From positions 26,847,712 through 26,911,711 of the forward strand of contig QVOM02000029.1 of NCBI GenBank assembly GCA_003586115.2: a DNA stretch of 64,000 nt, given 5' to 3'. The position numbers were made by a program, and so were the translations under genes. The number at the start of each line of letters is the position of its first letter. Position 1 is the stretch's first letter. This stretch comes from Salvator merianae. Taxonomy: Eukaryota > Chordata > Lepidosauria > Squamata > Teiidae. The notes under the pieces were generated by a model. That model saw only the letters and a program-made list of their open reading frames with translations, had not been told where the DNA came from and made no database searches. Below, in pieces: positions 23,021-34,569 of the stretch.

Positions 23021-23301
23021 TGCATGTGCTAATACAGGCAGGGAGGGTTGAGTCCTGGTCAAGCGAGGGGGTGACTATGGCTGCGATATCACCCTACTTC
23101 CCTTATCGTATTTTACCCCCGCCAGCGAGGGAAGGCTATTAAGAGTATCCCCCCCACCGCTTCAAATATGCCATCGAAAGCAAGAACTACCAGATCGTAA
23201 GCCACTGGCGTCTGACGTCATTTGTACAAATGAACGGTGCCCCCCCCCCGTTGTGTGAATTTGTCTTAGGTGGGTAATCAGCTGGGGGGGTGCGTTGGAT
23301 T

Positions 23302-23320
23302 GGGGTGGGGTGGGGTAGGG
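23302..23320 (+). promoter_or_regulatory. G-quadruplex-forming motif
   Basis: GGGGTGGGGTGGGGTAGGG has four runs of at least three G with 1-2 base loops, about 475 bp after the exon 1 donor on the coding strand. It fits the canonical G4 pattern. Any function is inference. Confidence 0.6.
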
Positions 23321-24624
23321 AATCCTTAATGCGAGGGTGCAAAAGGTTGGTGTAAGGTGACACTTTCCTCTTTTGCTGCAAGCAGGACGCAGAAGAGCAT
23401 CCCTCTTGGACGATTGATGAAGTCTGACATCACTGGTACTCAGTCCTTGCGGCAGATCTGTTTCTTGAACGGAGCGCGGGGGGGGGGAGCGTTATGGAAA
23501 AAGAGTTCGGGGCCCAAATTACGTCATCCCCGAAGCTATGCAGATTTCGCGGCGCCCCAGTTTCTCTGGGCATTCTTTCCCCACTCTCCTCGCCTTCGCG
23601 TGTGCCTCTCGGGGGCGGTAGTAGTGATGATACAGGTGGTGTAGACGCTGTCAAGGACTGGGATAATTGCCTTTAAGAGCCTTCCCAGCTGATCCGATTT
23701 TAGCACAATAAGTGTGCTGCTGTTATTCAGCTGTTGCACTGGAGACTGATACCTTTCATTTCGCAGAAATCTCCCCTTTTGATTTTTTTTTTGGCATTCG
23801 TTTATTCTCCCTTGCCAAGCAGTGAAGTCTGCTCAAGGTGGATTTCTTTTGCTTTTTTTCTCTTTCTCTCTCTTGCCCAGTCTAGCCATTAATTAGAACT
23901 ATACCCATTAAGTCTGGTTTTAGATTTTTTTTCTTTTTAATTAAGGGATGTGTTGGACTATTGGACAAATAGTAAAAAGACAGCTGAAGAGCATGCTCAT
24001 AAATGATTGGATAAGTCTAAGCAAGCATTTCACACATTACAGCAGATTTGCTTTAATGAGGAACTGCAGTCAAGTGCAGCTTCTGGGAAGCAGACCCATA
24101 GGATATATGTGTTTCCAAACATATGACTCGTGCTGGCATCCGTTTGTCACATTTGCTATAGTGTCACTTCACCTTCTGCAGTGTGCTGTGGCCCGGAGGC
24201 TCAGCTGAAGAGCTGCAGGAGTGGTGCAGCTCAACCACTGAAAATTACTCCTGTGTGGGCAAGTCTTCATGAAACCTGGACCCTATGTATCAGGAATGAC
24301 ACACCTAATTCTGTGTGCGTGCCTTCAGTGATGCTGTCTTTCAGGAGTGTAGGAAGGCATTTCATACAAATCTGGATTACATGATCCATCTAGTTCCTTT
24401 TTTGGTTTATAGCAGGTATGGGAAATCTGAAGTTCTCCAGAAGATGCTCGACTTATTCTTGACAATTTGGAATTAATGAGAGGAGTCCACCTAGGAAATG
24501 CCAGTGATTGGTAGCAGGTTTAAAACTGCTTTAAAGCCCTGCTATAGATGCCAGAGATGAATTTGGAAAACTAAAAGCATGAGTTTTGTCTTTATACTAT
24601 CACACTTTTCCTTTAGCAATCACA

Positions 24625-24804
24625 GGCCCTTTCTGCACTTGGCCTTATTGCAGATTATATCCCGGAATAGGGACCTGCCATCCACATTCTAATGCAAACT
24701 ATGAAGGGTCTTGCCCTGGGCGTACCATAGTCTGCACTAGCATGCAGATGGCAGGTCCCTGTTCTGAGATATAATCCGGAATCAGGCCCAGTGCAGAAAG
24801 GGCC
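24625..24804. mobile_element. family A MITE in SYBU intron 1, TSD ACA
   Basis: The terminal GGCCCTTTCTGCACTTGG and CCCAGTGCAGAAAGGGCC are inverted. GATTATATCCCGGAATAGGG pairs with TGAGATATAATCCGGAATC-type sequence. ACA flanks both ends (24622-24624 and 24805-24807). Non-coding. Confidence 0.8.
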
Positions 24805-25035
24805 ACAATTTCTGCCTTTGCAGTGGGCATTATGGCCAAAGCACAAGGTTCATTGTTTACAGTTGGGATGCCATGTTCATGAAGCTCCAGTCGTGTGGAA
24901 GCAGTTCTCAGTGGGGACTGTGCTGACATCACATTTAAAACAGGCTTTTGATATTGGCTTCAATAAAAGCCTGACTCACATGTGGGTTGGAAAGTAGCAA
25001 GAAGTGACACGTCCATTGTTGCTGTTATTTGAAAG

Positions 25036-25243
25036 GAACATAAAATGCAAGACAAGGAAGTCTGCCGGAGCCGCATCCCTCGCCTGGTCCTCCGGCCTCA
25101 TCTCCCCCAACAGCAGTTCCACCACCAGAAAGTGTCACCAGCCTCGGAGTCACCCTTCTCTGAAGAGGAAAGCAGGGAATTCAACCCCCTCAGCTCTTCT
25201 GGAGGCTCAGCGCGGACTATCAGCAGTAACAGCTTTTGCTCAG
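25036..25243 (+). CDS. SYBU: SYBU (syntabulin) coding exon 2
   Basis: 208 nt, 69 codons plus one base, entering in phase 0 and leaving in phase 1. It encodes EHKMQDKEVCRSRIPRLVLR and then a Ser/Glu-rich segment with SPFSEEESREFNP and SARTISSNSFCS, nearly identical to mammalian syntabulin from memory. The RSRIPRL block and acidic serine run lie in the N-terminal region before the coiled coil. The acceptor AG is 25034-25035. The donor GTATTA at 25244 is weak at positions +4 to +6, yet the downstream phase fits exactly. Codons 1-9 come from exon 1, so the internal Met at 25045 is residue 13. Confidence 0.93.
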
Positions 25244-25356
25244 GTATTAGAACAAAAACATTAAGCAAAAAAAAGACCCAAATAAACCCCACAAAGTTTC
25301 TCTTTTATTTCCATTATTGCTTTCTCTTTTGCTCAAATATATAGTGTAGGTATGAC

Positions 25357-25488
25357 CAGCGGCGGCCGGTGGCTTTAAGCCCGGGTGTTCGCGTCCCGTG
25401 CGAAGCATGCCCGGAGGCCCCGTGAACAGCCATGGCGTGCTTCGCACGGGATGCAAACACCTGAGCTTAAAGCTGTCGGCCACCGCTG
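25357..25488. mobile_element. family D hAT MITE, 8-bp TSD GGTATGAC
   Basis: Starts CAGCGGCGGCCGGTGGCTTT and ends AAAGCTGTCGGCCACCGCTG. An inner CGTGCTTCGCACGGG and CCCGTGCGAAGCATG pair makes almost all 132 bp a hairpin. The exact 8-bp duplication GGTATGAC (25349-25356 and 25489-25496) marks hAT insertion. It is very CpG-rich and only 113 bp past exon 2. Confidence 0.9.
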
Positions 25489-25499
25489 GGTATGACTAA

Positions 25500-28400
25500 C
25501 CTGCAGCTATCCAGATGTTGCTGAACTACAACTTCTACAGCTACCAGCCAATATGGGCAAATGCTGAAGATGATGGAAGTCTACTGCTTAGCTAACCTTA
25601 CCCTAATGTAGGTTGACTCTGTTGTGGTCCTCCAGATATTGCTGAACTATAGATCCGAGCATTCCACTCCCAGCATTTGGTACCATGTAGCTAGTCAGGA
25701 GCATCAGGGGGGCCACGATGCCAAGCACCCCTCCCAAAAGGGGTGAATATTAACACAGAACCAAAGCTGAAACCACCCCAATATTACAGACTTTTTCCTG
25801 ACTTGCTATAATCACTTTGTCTGTATGCCAGAAATGTGTATCCTAGTAAGTGCTGATCCTGTGTGTATATTGCTGTAGGTTTTTACACAGTAATTCTTTG
25901 CTTCCATACAGTACAGCTTAATATATGTTTGTGTGTGTATATATAGAGAGAGAAAGAGGCCCGATGAGATTCAGACCTGACCATATGAAACATGTGTGGC
26001 TGACTAGAATCAGATGTTACTGTTTGGATTGCTAAATGTTTATCTTAAACACAGTATGAAAATCTGGCATACACACTCTTAAAATGGAGCTGAGGTTTAT
26101 ATTCTCTGGGAGTCTTAAAGGGAGAGGCTCACTCAGAAGTAGTCAAAGAACATGAAGATCTGCAGAGCTTATTTAGTATGTCAGATATTTGAAATGGCTA
26201 ATTTAGGAAAGTGCAGATGTATTTGTTTATTTAAAAGAACAAAGATTTTTATAATGCTTACATCCAGTAGAAAGTCACACAATAAATGTTATGCAATGAC
26301 ACCGAATTTTCTGTGGTAAATTCTCCACTAATTCCTTGAATCTCATATGAGGGTTAATAATAAAATTATGGTTGTACAGTAAAAGTTATGGGAACTACAT
26401 TATACAAATGGAACTACATTCTCCATGCTAAACAGTAGAGTTGGTGATTTGATTTGTGGGTATTTGCCTGAACAATGGTCTAGAAAAGACATCCTATGAT
26501 GGTTTGAAAGCTCCCAACAGGGCTGTTACAGCATCAGTTGATGTCATCAACCTGTATGTGTTGTGATACACCTTCTGGGAACTCCCCACATACACGCACA
26601 TGCACAGGTTCCCGAAAGCATGGCGAATGGCAGATGTAAGCAGGTAAGTGGTCTTTCTTCCTTTCAGGAGTTCAGGAAATACACACTAGTGCCTAAACAT
26701 CTACCGTGAGCAGATGTTTTAGGACATTCAAAATGTCCAAATGTCCACCCAATGTTTCTTCACTACCGTTCTCATAAACACCTTCAAGTCTGAATAATGA
26801 CAATAAACGGTGAGAAATGTAGTATAAGAGCAGTTAGAGGTCTATAGTTTGGACATCCTTGAGCTATTTAGAGAAAAGTTTTCTGAGTAACCTGGAGCCC
26901 AGGGGGAATCCTATGCTCACAAGGTTTTTGTGCTTTTATACATGCAAAACACTGGTGCATCCATATCTTTTAATCTCATGCTATGTATGTGTTTACTTGA
27001 TTTGTATCCTTTCCTTCAACTCAAGCATTCCAGGAGCAATGAACAATTTCCTTAAATATGCAATACCTACCTTTATAAGCATAATTTAAAATGATAAAAT
27101 CAGAACATCAAGCAGCACATAGCCCAGCAGTGGATCAGTCATTTCCGTAAATCTGGAAAAACCTGTCTGTCTTGACCCTGTCTTAACCTAAATATAGCAG
27201 GGTATACCTGCCAGTATGCCAGAACATAAAACCATTCACTATTGGCATAAATGCCTCCTACTGAACACACGCTTGCAGACAAGTGCTGGTTTACTCTGGG
27301 AAGTGATGGTTAGTAGGTGAAATGGCACCTTTGTTTGCATCAAACCATGCACAAAACTGCTGCAGAGCAAACTCTGGTTTGTTGCAAGTAAAAATGTTTT
27401 TCCCGGTCGCTGCCTTGTTGCTCTCCTCCTAGTGGCCAGCAAAAGTCATCAGAGCTGGAAGCCCCTCACCCTTGACACATTAATTCCCAAACTTTTTTTA
27501 AAAAGTACTTGCATTGCGGCATATTGTTTTGAAACAGCCACGGTACCAGCCCCCATACAAACCATTTTGTTTGTTTACTTTTTTTAATAATTTATTTCTC
27601 ATTACAATACCATCTATTCAATCTAAGTTACAATATTTTCCCATAAATCAATATTTTATATTTCCCCTCTCTCCCTCTCCTCTGCAGCTCTGTCTCTCCA
27701 ATTATTCTATTTATTCTGGAAAGTCTCTCCTTATCCCTTCCATATCCTGTTGACCCTCCTTGGTCTCAACGTTGTTTAATAGTCAAGTCCCCCAAATCCC
27801 TGCTAATCTCTTCTTCACCTTGCTTCCCTCCATTTTTGTTCTTTTGTCTCTCATCATATCAAAGATGAACAATTCCCAGACGTAATGCTTTCTTCTCTCT
27901 GTTGTCCATTTTCCTTTATCTTTCCATCTATACCCAGTAGTTTGTCTTGCTGCCAATAATAGTTTCAGCAATAGATCTTTACTTTTATTGCCTTATTTCT
28001 CCCCTGCAACCTCCCTCAAGGACACACTTCATACATGCATTCAGTTGGTTCCTATATTATCTGTTCCATTTCTATCTTCAATGGTCAAAATGTTTGAACC
28101 TCCACACATTCCGATCGCATAGAAATCAAAATTGTACTTCTAGCTCTGAACAGAGCCTGTTCAGATCTTAAGGCACTTGTTGTCAGGAATGGGAAGACGT
28201 AGGCCCTTGGATATTTGGGCCCTGGTGTTACCCAGAACTGACGTTTAGCTTTTTCCCATTTGAAGAATTACAGTAGCTGGGTATTATTAGGAATATAACA
28301 TCAATAAGGAGGTGCTGATAGTGTTCAATAGCATTAAGGCATGCCGAAGTCTTGTTGTGCTAAGACCAGTTAACACTACAAGGTAAACAAAGCCAAAGCA

Positions 28401-28770
28401 CTGTTATTAAGTCTTACAGTGCTGGAGAAGAGCAGTGCTGGGTGGACAAGGCAACTCCCTTGTTGGCAGATTTGCCTTCCTATCTGGCACACTTTCAGCC
28501 ATGCAGCCTTCTCTGCTCCCACTTGTTTTGTTTGGAATACCAGTTCCTCGGAGTTGCCAGCTGACGATAGAGACAATGTTAATCCTGGAGATGCTGCCAG
28601 ATTTGTAGAGGTCTAGGGTGTGGGTGCCTCTTCCATATTCCCACTGTGTAGCCTTCTAGCTGAGCAATGCTCTTCGTCTTTCTGCTCCTGGCTGGGTAGC
28701 AAACTGGGCAATGTGTAAAAGTTACTTTATAGTGCACACTGTGAAATGGGAGATGCTCCAGCAAAAACCA
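25500..28770. other. intron 2, nothing firm
   Basis: No exon fitting SYBU and no repeat I can name with confidence. A TG/TA/GA simple tract lies at 25925-25957. 27560-28170 is strongly pyrimidine-rich on this strand and could be the 3' end of an antisense LINE, but no diagnostic motif was found. Confidence 0.4.
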
Positions 28771-28772
28771 AG

Positions 28773-28953
28773 GGCCCTTTCTGCACTTGGGCTTATTCCA
28801 GATTATATCTCAGAATAGGGACCTGCCATCTGCATGCTAGTGCAGACTACGGTAGGCCCTGGGCAAGACCTTTCCATAGTTTGCACTAGCATCTGCATAG
28901 CAGGTCCCTATTCTGGGATATAATCCACTATAAGGCCAAGTGCAGAAAGGGCC
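28773..28953. mobile_element. family A MITE
   Basis: GGCCCTTTCTGCACTTGGGC opens it and GCCAAGTGCAGAAAGGGCC closes it, with the same inner AGATTATATC and GATATAATCC pair and the CTAGTGCAGACTACGGTAGG centre as the other copies. Flanks (AAG and ATT) do not match, and a B-like end (GGCCATTTCCACACTTACC) starts six bases to the right, so the edge may have been rearranged. Confidence 0.75.
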
Positions 28954-29368
28954 ATTAAGGCCATTTCCACACTTACCTCCCATGGAGCAGTTGAACTAGT
29001 CCAGACTGTCCCACTCCAAGCCCAATGTGTGCCATCTGCATTGCAAGAGCTGGAATGCCATTGTCCCAGTTCAACACTGGCAGCAGCATGGATGTGCCTT
29101 TCTTGTTCTGCTCCAGGTGAAGAGTACTGCTGCTGCAAGTGCTACACTCCCTTCCCTGTGATTGGCCCATGTCCCTGTCACTCCAACATCACATCCGGTA
29201 TGTGGGAGCAGGGCTGAACTACTTCTGTATTAAGGCTTCAATGTTATCTTAGAAACCTGCATAAGGAACAGTGGAAAACTCTGCAGCCCCATCATTGGAG
29301 CTTATGCAAGCTTAAGATAGTTTCCACATGACAGCAGAACTTGTGCTCTAAATGAAGATCACTTTATA

Positions 29369-29591
29369 GGGCCCAGTCACACCTAGGTTTTAATCCAGCT
29401 TCGGACCACTTTCAGACTGAGAGAACACATCAATGAAGTAATAAGATGTTTTCTTTCAGCATTATCTAAGTCAGAAAATCCAGCTTTGTGTTAGATAATA
29501 TGGAAAAAAAATGATTAGTCACTTTGCTGATGTGTTCTTTCAGTCCAAAAGTGGACTGAAGCTGAATTAAAAGGTAGGTGTGACCAGGCCC
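29369..29591. mobile_element. family E palindromic MITE, TSD ATA
   Basis: GGGCCCAGTCACACCTAGGT and the opposing TAGGTGTGACCAGGCCC form the ends, with ATA on both sides (29366-29368 and 29592-29594). The AGAACACATCA and TGATGTGTTCT inner arms match the 18092-18315 copy. Confidence 0.75.
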
Positions 29592-29599
29592 ATACAGTG

Positions 29600-30839
29600 A
29601 TCTTTGTCCATCACACTTTTGCTCCCAGTGGTTGCAGTGTGCTGTTCACCATCCTGCTTCCACGCCAGTCAATGGGAACAGTGAACTGTTCTCCAATTCA
29701 TTGCTTCCACCCAGGATCCTCTTGGAGAACACAGGAAGTGGTCATGGAAGTCAGCCATTTTCCCGTGCTTGCGAATGTAGACCTTGCCAGACCAGAAAGG
29801 TCCAGATAGTGTGGCACAAGTAAACCGCTGGTGAGTGCTGCCAGAGCTCTCCCCAGCAGTTTACAATTACAATGTACTAATGAGTGCTATGGGTCCACTG
29901 AGTGCTCCCGGGACACAGGGCTGTGTGTATCCTGCATCCTTGGAGAGTACTGTCGTGGTGCCCGTGCACCTTCACAGTGATTCCAGGGCACCCTTAAGGG
30001 GCAATCCCACATCATCCTTTAGACATTGCCTAAAAATAGCCACAGTTGATGGTCACACTATTAAACAGTACCAAAGGCACAGGTAAAAAAATAATTTTTA
30101 AAAAGATACCAGTGAAGGCGCCACCCATTTCTCAGCTGCCCAAACTGAGGGCGGGGGCTACAACCAAAAAGGCTCTCTTCCAGGCCCTAGTTCCAGATGC
30201 CTCACAAAGGCTGAAGTTTTGGAGATATAAAGAGTGAGCCAAATGTGCAGGGCAAGTGCTAATTGGATGGGAGAGGCAGACTTGGAAGTTTTCAACATCT
30301 TTTGAGGATTCATTTGACTGTGAATTCATTGGACTGTTGTACGACATGACGTCACCTTTTTTTACCATTGCTCATTATAAATAAACTATAACTGTAAGAA
30401 TATTGTGTTGAATATTACAAATATATTTCTTATCCTAAGCAAAAATTTTCACGCTCCCAGATTTCAAGAAAAAACAGCAATAGGCACCAGCCGAATATAG
30501 CTCCAACAGGCGATATTCCAGAGAAAAGTCCCTCTGGAGTCATCACCTGTTAGCTAGGCAGTGTGGGGAACCATGCTGTCTGTGCTCTTTTTGGTACACG
30601 CACATCTGGGTATTTCACCAGTGCGACATACCCAGAAGTGCATGATCATGACCACCACACATGCGCATCTTTTTTGCCCCTACGTGTGCACAGTGAACTG
30701 CATATCTGGGTATCAAAATACCTGGATGTGTGTAACACCACCACTGTGCATGTACAGGGTCTTTTTTGACCCACACGCGCGTGGTGGACAGAACAACAAT
30801 GGTGGCTCCATTGAGAAAACCTGCCACCAGAGTCGTTTT
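29600..30839. other. intron 2, nothing firm
   Basis: No SYBU exon. 30590-30740 holds CTGGGTATTTCACC and a distant CAAAATACCTGGATGTGTG pair, words also seen in family H, so part of it may be a decayed H element. Confidence 0.35.
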
Positions 30840-30965
30840 TTCCCAAAATAGGATATCATGCATGTTGTTGGGTTTTTTGCGGGGGGGAATTAGCATGGCT
30901 ATGGTGAGGTTGCCACAGATACGTGTTGCAATCCCTCCATATTCCCCCTGTCTAGATGGGACCAT
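30840..30965. repeat. family H hairpin remnant
   Basis: GGCTATGGTGAGGTTGCCAC and CGTGTTGCAATCCCTCCATA form a decayed version of the hairpin at 35684-35741. Confidence 0.4.
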
Positions 30966-31089
30966 AGTTCATCCAAAATTTGCAGAAACAAAGTCATCCA
31001 AGTGATGCTATTTCTTTATTTTATAGATTACTATAACAGTCTTTTATAATCTTATGTCAATTTTTAAAAAATTACTACTTTCTATTGCA

Positions 31090-31352
31090 GCATAAGACTT
31101 TAAAAAAGGATTGGACAGATTTATGGAGGTCAGTTGTATCATTAGAATGGATGCCTAAGTACGGCCTCCAGGTTGGAAAGACAGGCAGGATGCCTGTAAA
31201 ACCATTTGCAGGGAGTCAAGAGCAGGTAAAGGTTTTGCCTTTTATTCTGCTTGAGAATGCCCAGAAGCAATTTGTGGGCCACTGTGTGAAACAGAATGCT
31301 GGACTAGATGGGTTTTGGCCTGATCCAGCAAGGCTCCTCTTATGTTCTTAAG
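31090..31352 (+). mobile_element. CR1 LINE 3' fragment
   Basis: AAAGGATTGGACAGATTTAT, GCAGGGAGTCAAGAGCAGGT and ATGCTGGACTAGATGGGTTT, then CCTCTTATGTTCTTA: the same CR1-like 3' end as 7330-7907 but without a MITE. Confidence 0.75.
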
Positions 31353-31549
31353 ATTACATTGACCAGTGCCCGTGTCCTTAAATGGAATGCAAGGTTTATT
31401 GCATTGGCTTAAGCTTTGATAGGCTTGACTTTACTCCAGAATCTTTAGTAGGTCATGCTAATGCTGTTCCAGTCATGTTCCAGGTTGCAGAAGCTGACTG
31501 CAGTCCTTTGGGAACATTATTAGAGAATGCCAGTCCTTTACTGTATTCT

Positions 31550-31992
31550 GGATTACGCCCCCCCCTAGCCCTCTTCTTGTGGACTAGAGAAGCGCCACTC
31601 ACTGCTAGTACACTCTGTCTGCCCCAGACCAAGCATAATCCAGATCAGGATGCTCTTGATCTGAATTACTGGTGGACATGATTGAACAGATCTACTGGCA
31701 TACTAGCATAGGCCAATCTGGATCATGGAGGCATGCAGAAAGCACACCTTCATTTTCTGAATTACCTGGGGACCTATTTTGGCTGTGCCATTCCTTCCTA
31801 TCAGAACTTTCAGAGACTGACACTGAAGCTCATGCGGGTTTCATGGCCAGTGTGGGGGGCTGGGTTAGAGCAGCCATTGTGATGCAGATGGTGTTGTTCC
31901 AGTCCAAGTTTTGATGTAATCCAGGCCAGAGAGTGGTGTGTGATCCAGACCCACTAATCTGGATCCTGGCAAGGTAAGTGCAGAAAGGGAAA
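31550..31992. mobile_element. family B-like MITE, right part
   Basis: It ends AAGGTAAGTGCAGAAAGGG, as in family B, and shares GATTGAACAGATCTACTG with the copy at 54430-54760. The left end is not resolved. Confidence 0.5.
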
Positions 31993-32149
31993 GGAGAAAC
32001 CAATTTGTTATATAGAGAAGTTACTTTTATGAGTGAACGAGATTCATATCACTGGCTGAGCCCCAGAATTTAATTGTGCATCAAAGCTTAATTCTCACGC
32101 AGAGAACATGTGCATATTAATCATGTGCAGAATAAGTTTGCTGCATTTT
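31993..32149. other. intron 2, nothing recognised
   Basis: No supported feature. Confidence 0.3.
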
Positions 32150-32270
32150 AACCACAAGGAGTTCTAAGTTAATTGTTATTGTTTCTAGTTTGTTGATTTT
32201 ACATTTTGTTTGTATTGCTGTAATCTGCCCTGAGATCTTTGGGTATAGGATGGAATAAAAACGTGAATAG
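32150..32270 (+). mobile_element. L2 LINE tail
   Basis: CTGCCCTGAGATCTTTGGGT, then a GGATGGAATAAAAACGTGAA-type end: the L2 3' terminus. Confidence 0.6.
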
Positions 32271-33330
32271 AGTGTCTGATGATTGGATGCTTTTTCCCTA
32301 AAGAAACAACTTGAAAAAGCCATCTCTGGTTGCATCCATTGTTGGAGAGGTTGCCATTGATAATACTAATCTAATAATATTTTTAAGACTGCCTTTATAA
32401 ATGCATGTTCTTGAGAGTAAATCCTATTAATCCGTAGTGGGGCTACAAAAATTACTAGATTTTCTAATCACTAGTGAGCTGCAAATCAAGACAGCAGAAC
32501 AGTGGGAAAAAGGGGAGGTTCCTTTCTGCTCTGAAGACTCATTGCCGTCTTCCAAGCAGCACCTAAAGCTGTAGTAGGTCAAAGTGCAATTTAAGAAGAC
32601 CAAAGCGAGGCATCCAGTTGGAGTCAGGAGATCAAAGTTAGGCTTCCTAGGCTTCTTCCTTCTCCTCCATTACTGTAGAATTCTGGTCCATGGACCACTG
32701 TTGTTTTTGATAACTTTATTTTTACAATGAAGTTATAGACAGATGCAAAAAGAACAACAACAACAAACAATCAGGCTTCCAAACTATACATTTATTCTGA
32801 CAATTGCACATGGATCTCATTAGGTTAGTTCAGTATAAAGCTTCCAGCTGGACACTAGCATTCAATAAAACTAAACAAATATTTTGGTGCGGCTGTCTGT
32901 CATCGGACACCCCACCACAACACATTCAGCAGCCTTTGGTTTGGATTTCAGCTGCAGGATTCAGATGTCAGGCTGAGGAAAAACATTCTCCCAGTAACAT
33001 CAGCTGGCTCGTTTGCTTCAGAATATTTCCTCACATTAGATCTGTGTGCCTCATAAGTTGGTTTGCAGCAACCTTTTCAATTAAAAAAAAGACAAAAATT
33101 TCTCACATTTTATGGAATTACAATTACCCGGTTTTTAAGGGTTCATCAATGCAGACAGAAAACCAGAAACATCCATCTTCAGATCACCTGGAGAACTTAA
33201 GCTGTGGCATCTGCTTGAAAGATAATCAGACAGTGAGGGAAAATGCTTTGTTTTGTTTTTACTATAGAAGGTTGGTCAGATGTGTGTAGGAAATGGAGTT
33301 TGCTATCAGATACCAATGAGAGCATCTGGG
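32271..33330. other. intron 2; chance 161-codon frame
   Basis: The open frame 32804-33289 has no recognisable family, no splice pair fitting SYBU, and a composition like its surroundings. I treat it as chance. Confidence 0.4.
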
Positions 33331-33352
33331 CCTTTTCGCACTTTCCACCTTG

Positions 33353-33374
33353 GAACAGGATAATTATCCTGTTC
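33353..33374. repeat. perfect 22-bp palindrome near a MITE-like end
   Basis: GAACAGGATAA followed by its exact reverse complement. It lies 23 bp after GGGCCTTTTCGCAC, a terminus like family B2 at 17368, so it is probably the left part of a truncated element. Confidence 0.6.
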
Positions 33375-33439
33375 TAATGTGGAACAGACCTTATAGCATG
33401 AAAGCCATTTGCACTGTGAGGCCTTGGAATAGATCGGCA

Positions 33440-33713
33440 GCAGGCCCTCAGAATCTGGAACAACCTACATTATATGGTTTTCAGCACCTTGTTAAAACAT
33501 ACGTCTTCACCCAATGTTTGATGTTTAGCTTCCCCTGGGTGCTGTCTTGACAGGGAAGGAGGGTTATATTTTAAATATATTTTATTTATATAAAATATAT
33601 TAAATATATTTTAATACTAATCATATTTTATCATTTTATTGTGATGGCCCATCCTGGAACCTTTTGGTGAAGAGCAGGATATAAATTCTTAAATAAAATA
33701 AAAATAAAATAAA
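33440..33713 (+). mobile_element. L2 LINE 3' end
   Basis: ATCTGGAACAACCTACATTA, GTTAAAACATACGTCTTCAC, then CCATCCTGGAACCTTTTGGT and an AAAT-rich tail. An AT-rich expansion (33560-33620) interrupts it. Confidence 0.7.
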
Positions 33714-33719
33714 TAGCCT

Positions 33720-34569
33720 CATCACTGCACATGTTTAAATGCATAGTGAAGACGCATTGATAGATCTTGAATGGTTCTGAAGCCATCTGCACGTGTAGCT
33801 GTCACTACACCTTGTGCAAATGAATTTCATGATTGAACAATGTGCTATATGAGAAATATGTGTACATTTCTATAAAATGTGTATAATTTTGTGCATTTCT
33901 GTCATGCCCCTTTACACCCCTCTTCTAAACTTAAAAGGCCCTAATTTTGTAACTTTTTCATATAGGTGATTATCAAGCAAGTCTTGTCCCTATGTACAAA
34001 TATTTGAAAAAGGTTTTAGAAGCCAAACTCTGCTGATGGCTGTACCGTCTGTGCAGGGTTTGTAAGGACATGCGTGTTGAATTGGGATAGACAGCAGACA
34101 TGCTGTTCTTTGCCATGCTTCACTAGATAATTCTCAGTTCAGAGTCAGTTCGTGTGTATAGAATCAGCCAGCCAGAAAAAGTATACATGGAAAGGGAAGA
34201 ATAATTAAAATGCATATTCTCAATTTTCTTTTTTATCATAAACAGAGAAAAAAGTCTATCTGAAGTGAGAGTAAATATCTCTGAAGGTGTTTCTATCACA
34301 AACATGCCAATAATACAAATCAGAGAATTATTATTTTTGTCAAAACAAAAGCTCAGGAAAGCATAAGAAAATTTTAAAAAATCAATGCTGAGATCATGAG
34401 TCCATGGATTTTGAAGGGCATTGTTTCAAGCTCCAAAACAAAACAAAAACACACATACCCTAAAAAACCCCTCCATTTCATTCACATACACCCCGGTATT
34501 TCATATACTATATGGAATCCCTATTTTTGACTTCCTAATAATTTTTCTAGAGCTGTACTTCAGTTGGCT
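33720..34569. other. intron 2, nothing recognised
   Basis: No supported feature. Confidence 0.35.

Larger units (their letters stand above)
22828..25035 (+). other. SYBU: SYBU intron 1
   Basis: A GT-AG intron of 2.2 kb running from GTGAGA to the pyrimidine-rich TTGTTGCTGTTATTTGAAAG. It holds the downstream half of the CpG island, a G-rich tract at 23302-23320 and a family A MITE at 24625-24804. Confidence 0.8.

Noticed and set aside
22469..23025. Overlapping frames of 98-166 codons on both strands
   Set aside because: They lie in the CpG island, where stop codons are rare by composition. None resembles a known protein, and the real exon uses another frame at 22801.
27560..28170. Antisense LINE
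   Set aside because: Strand-biased pyrimidine composition is suggestive, but no RT, endonuclease or 3' tail motif could be found.
32804..33289. 161-codon frame in SYBU intron 2
   Set aside because: No family resemblance, no splice sites in a useful phase, and background composition.
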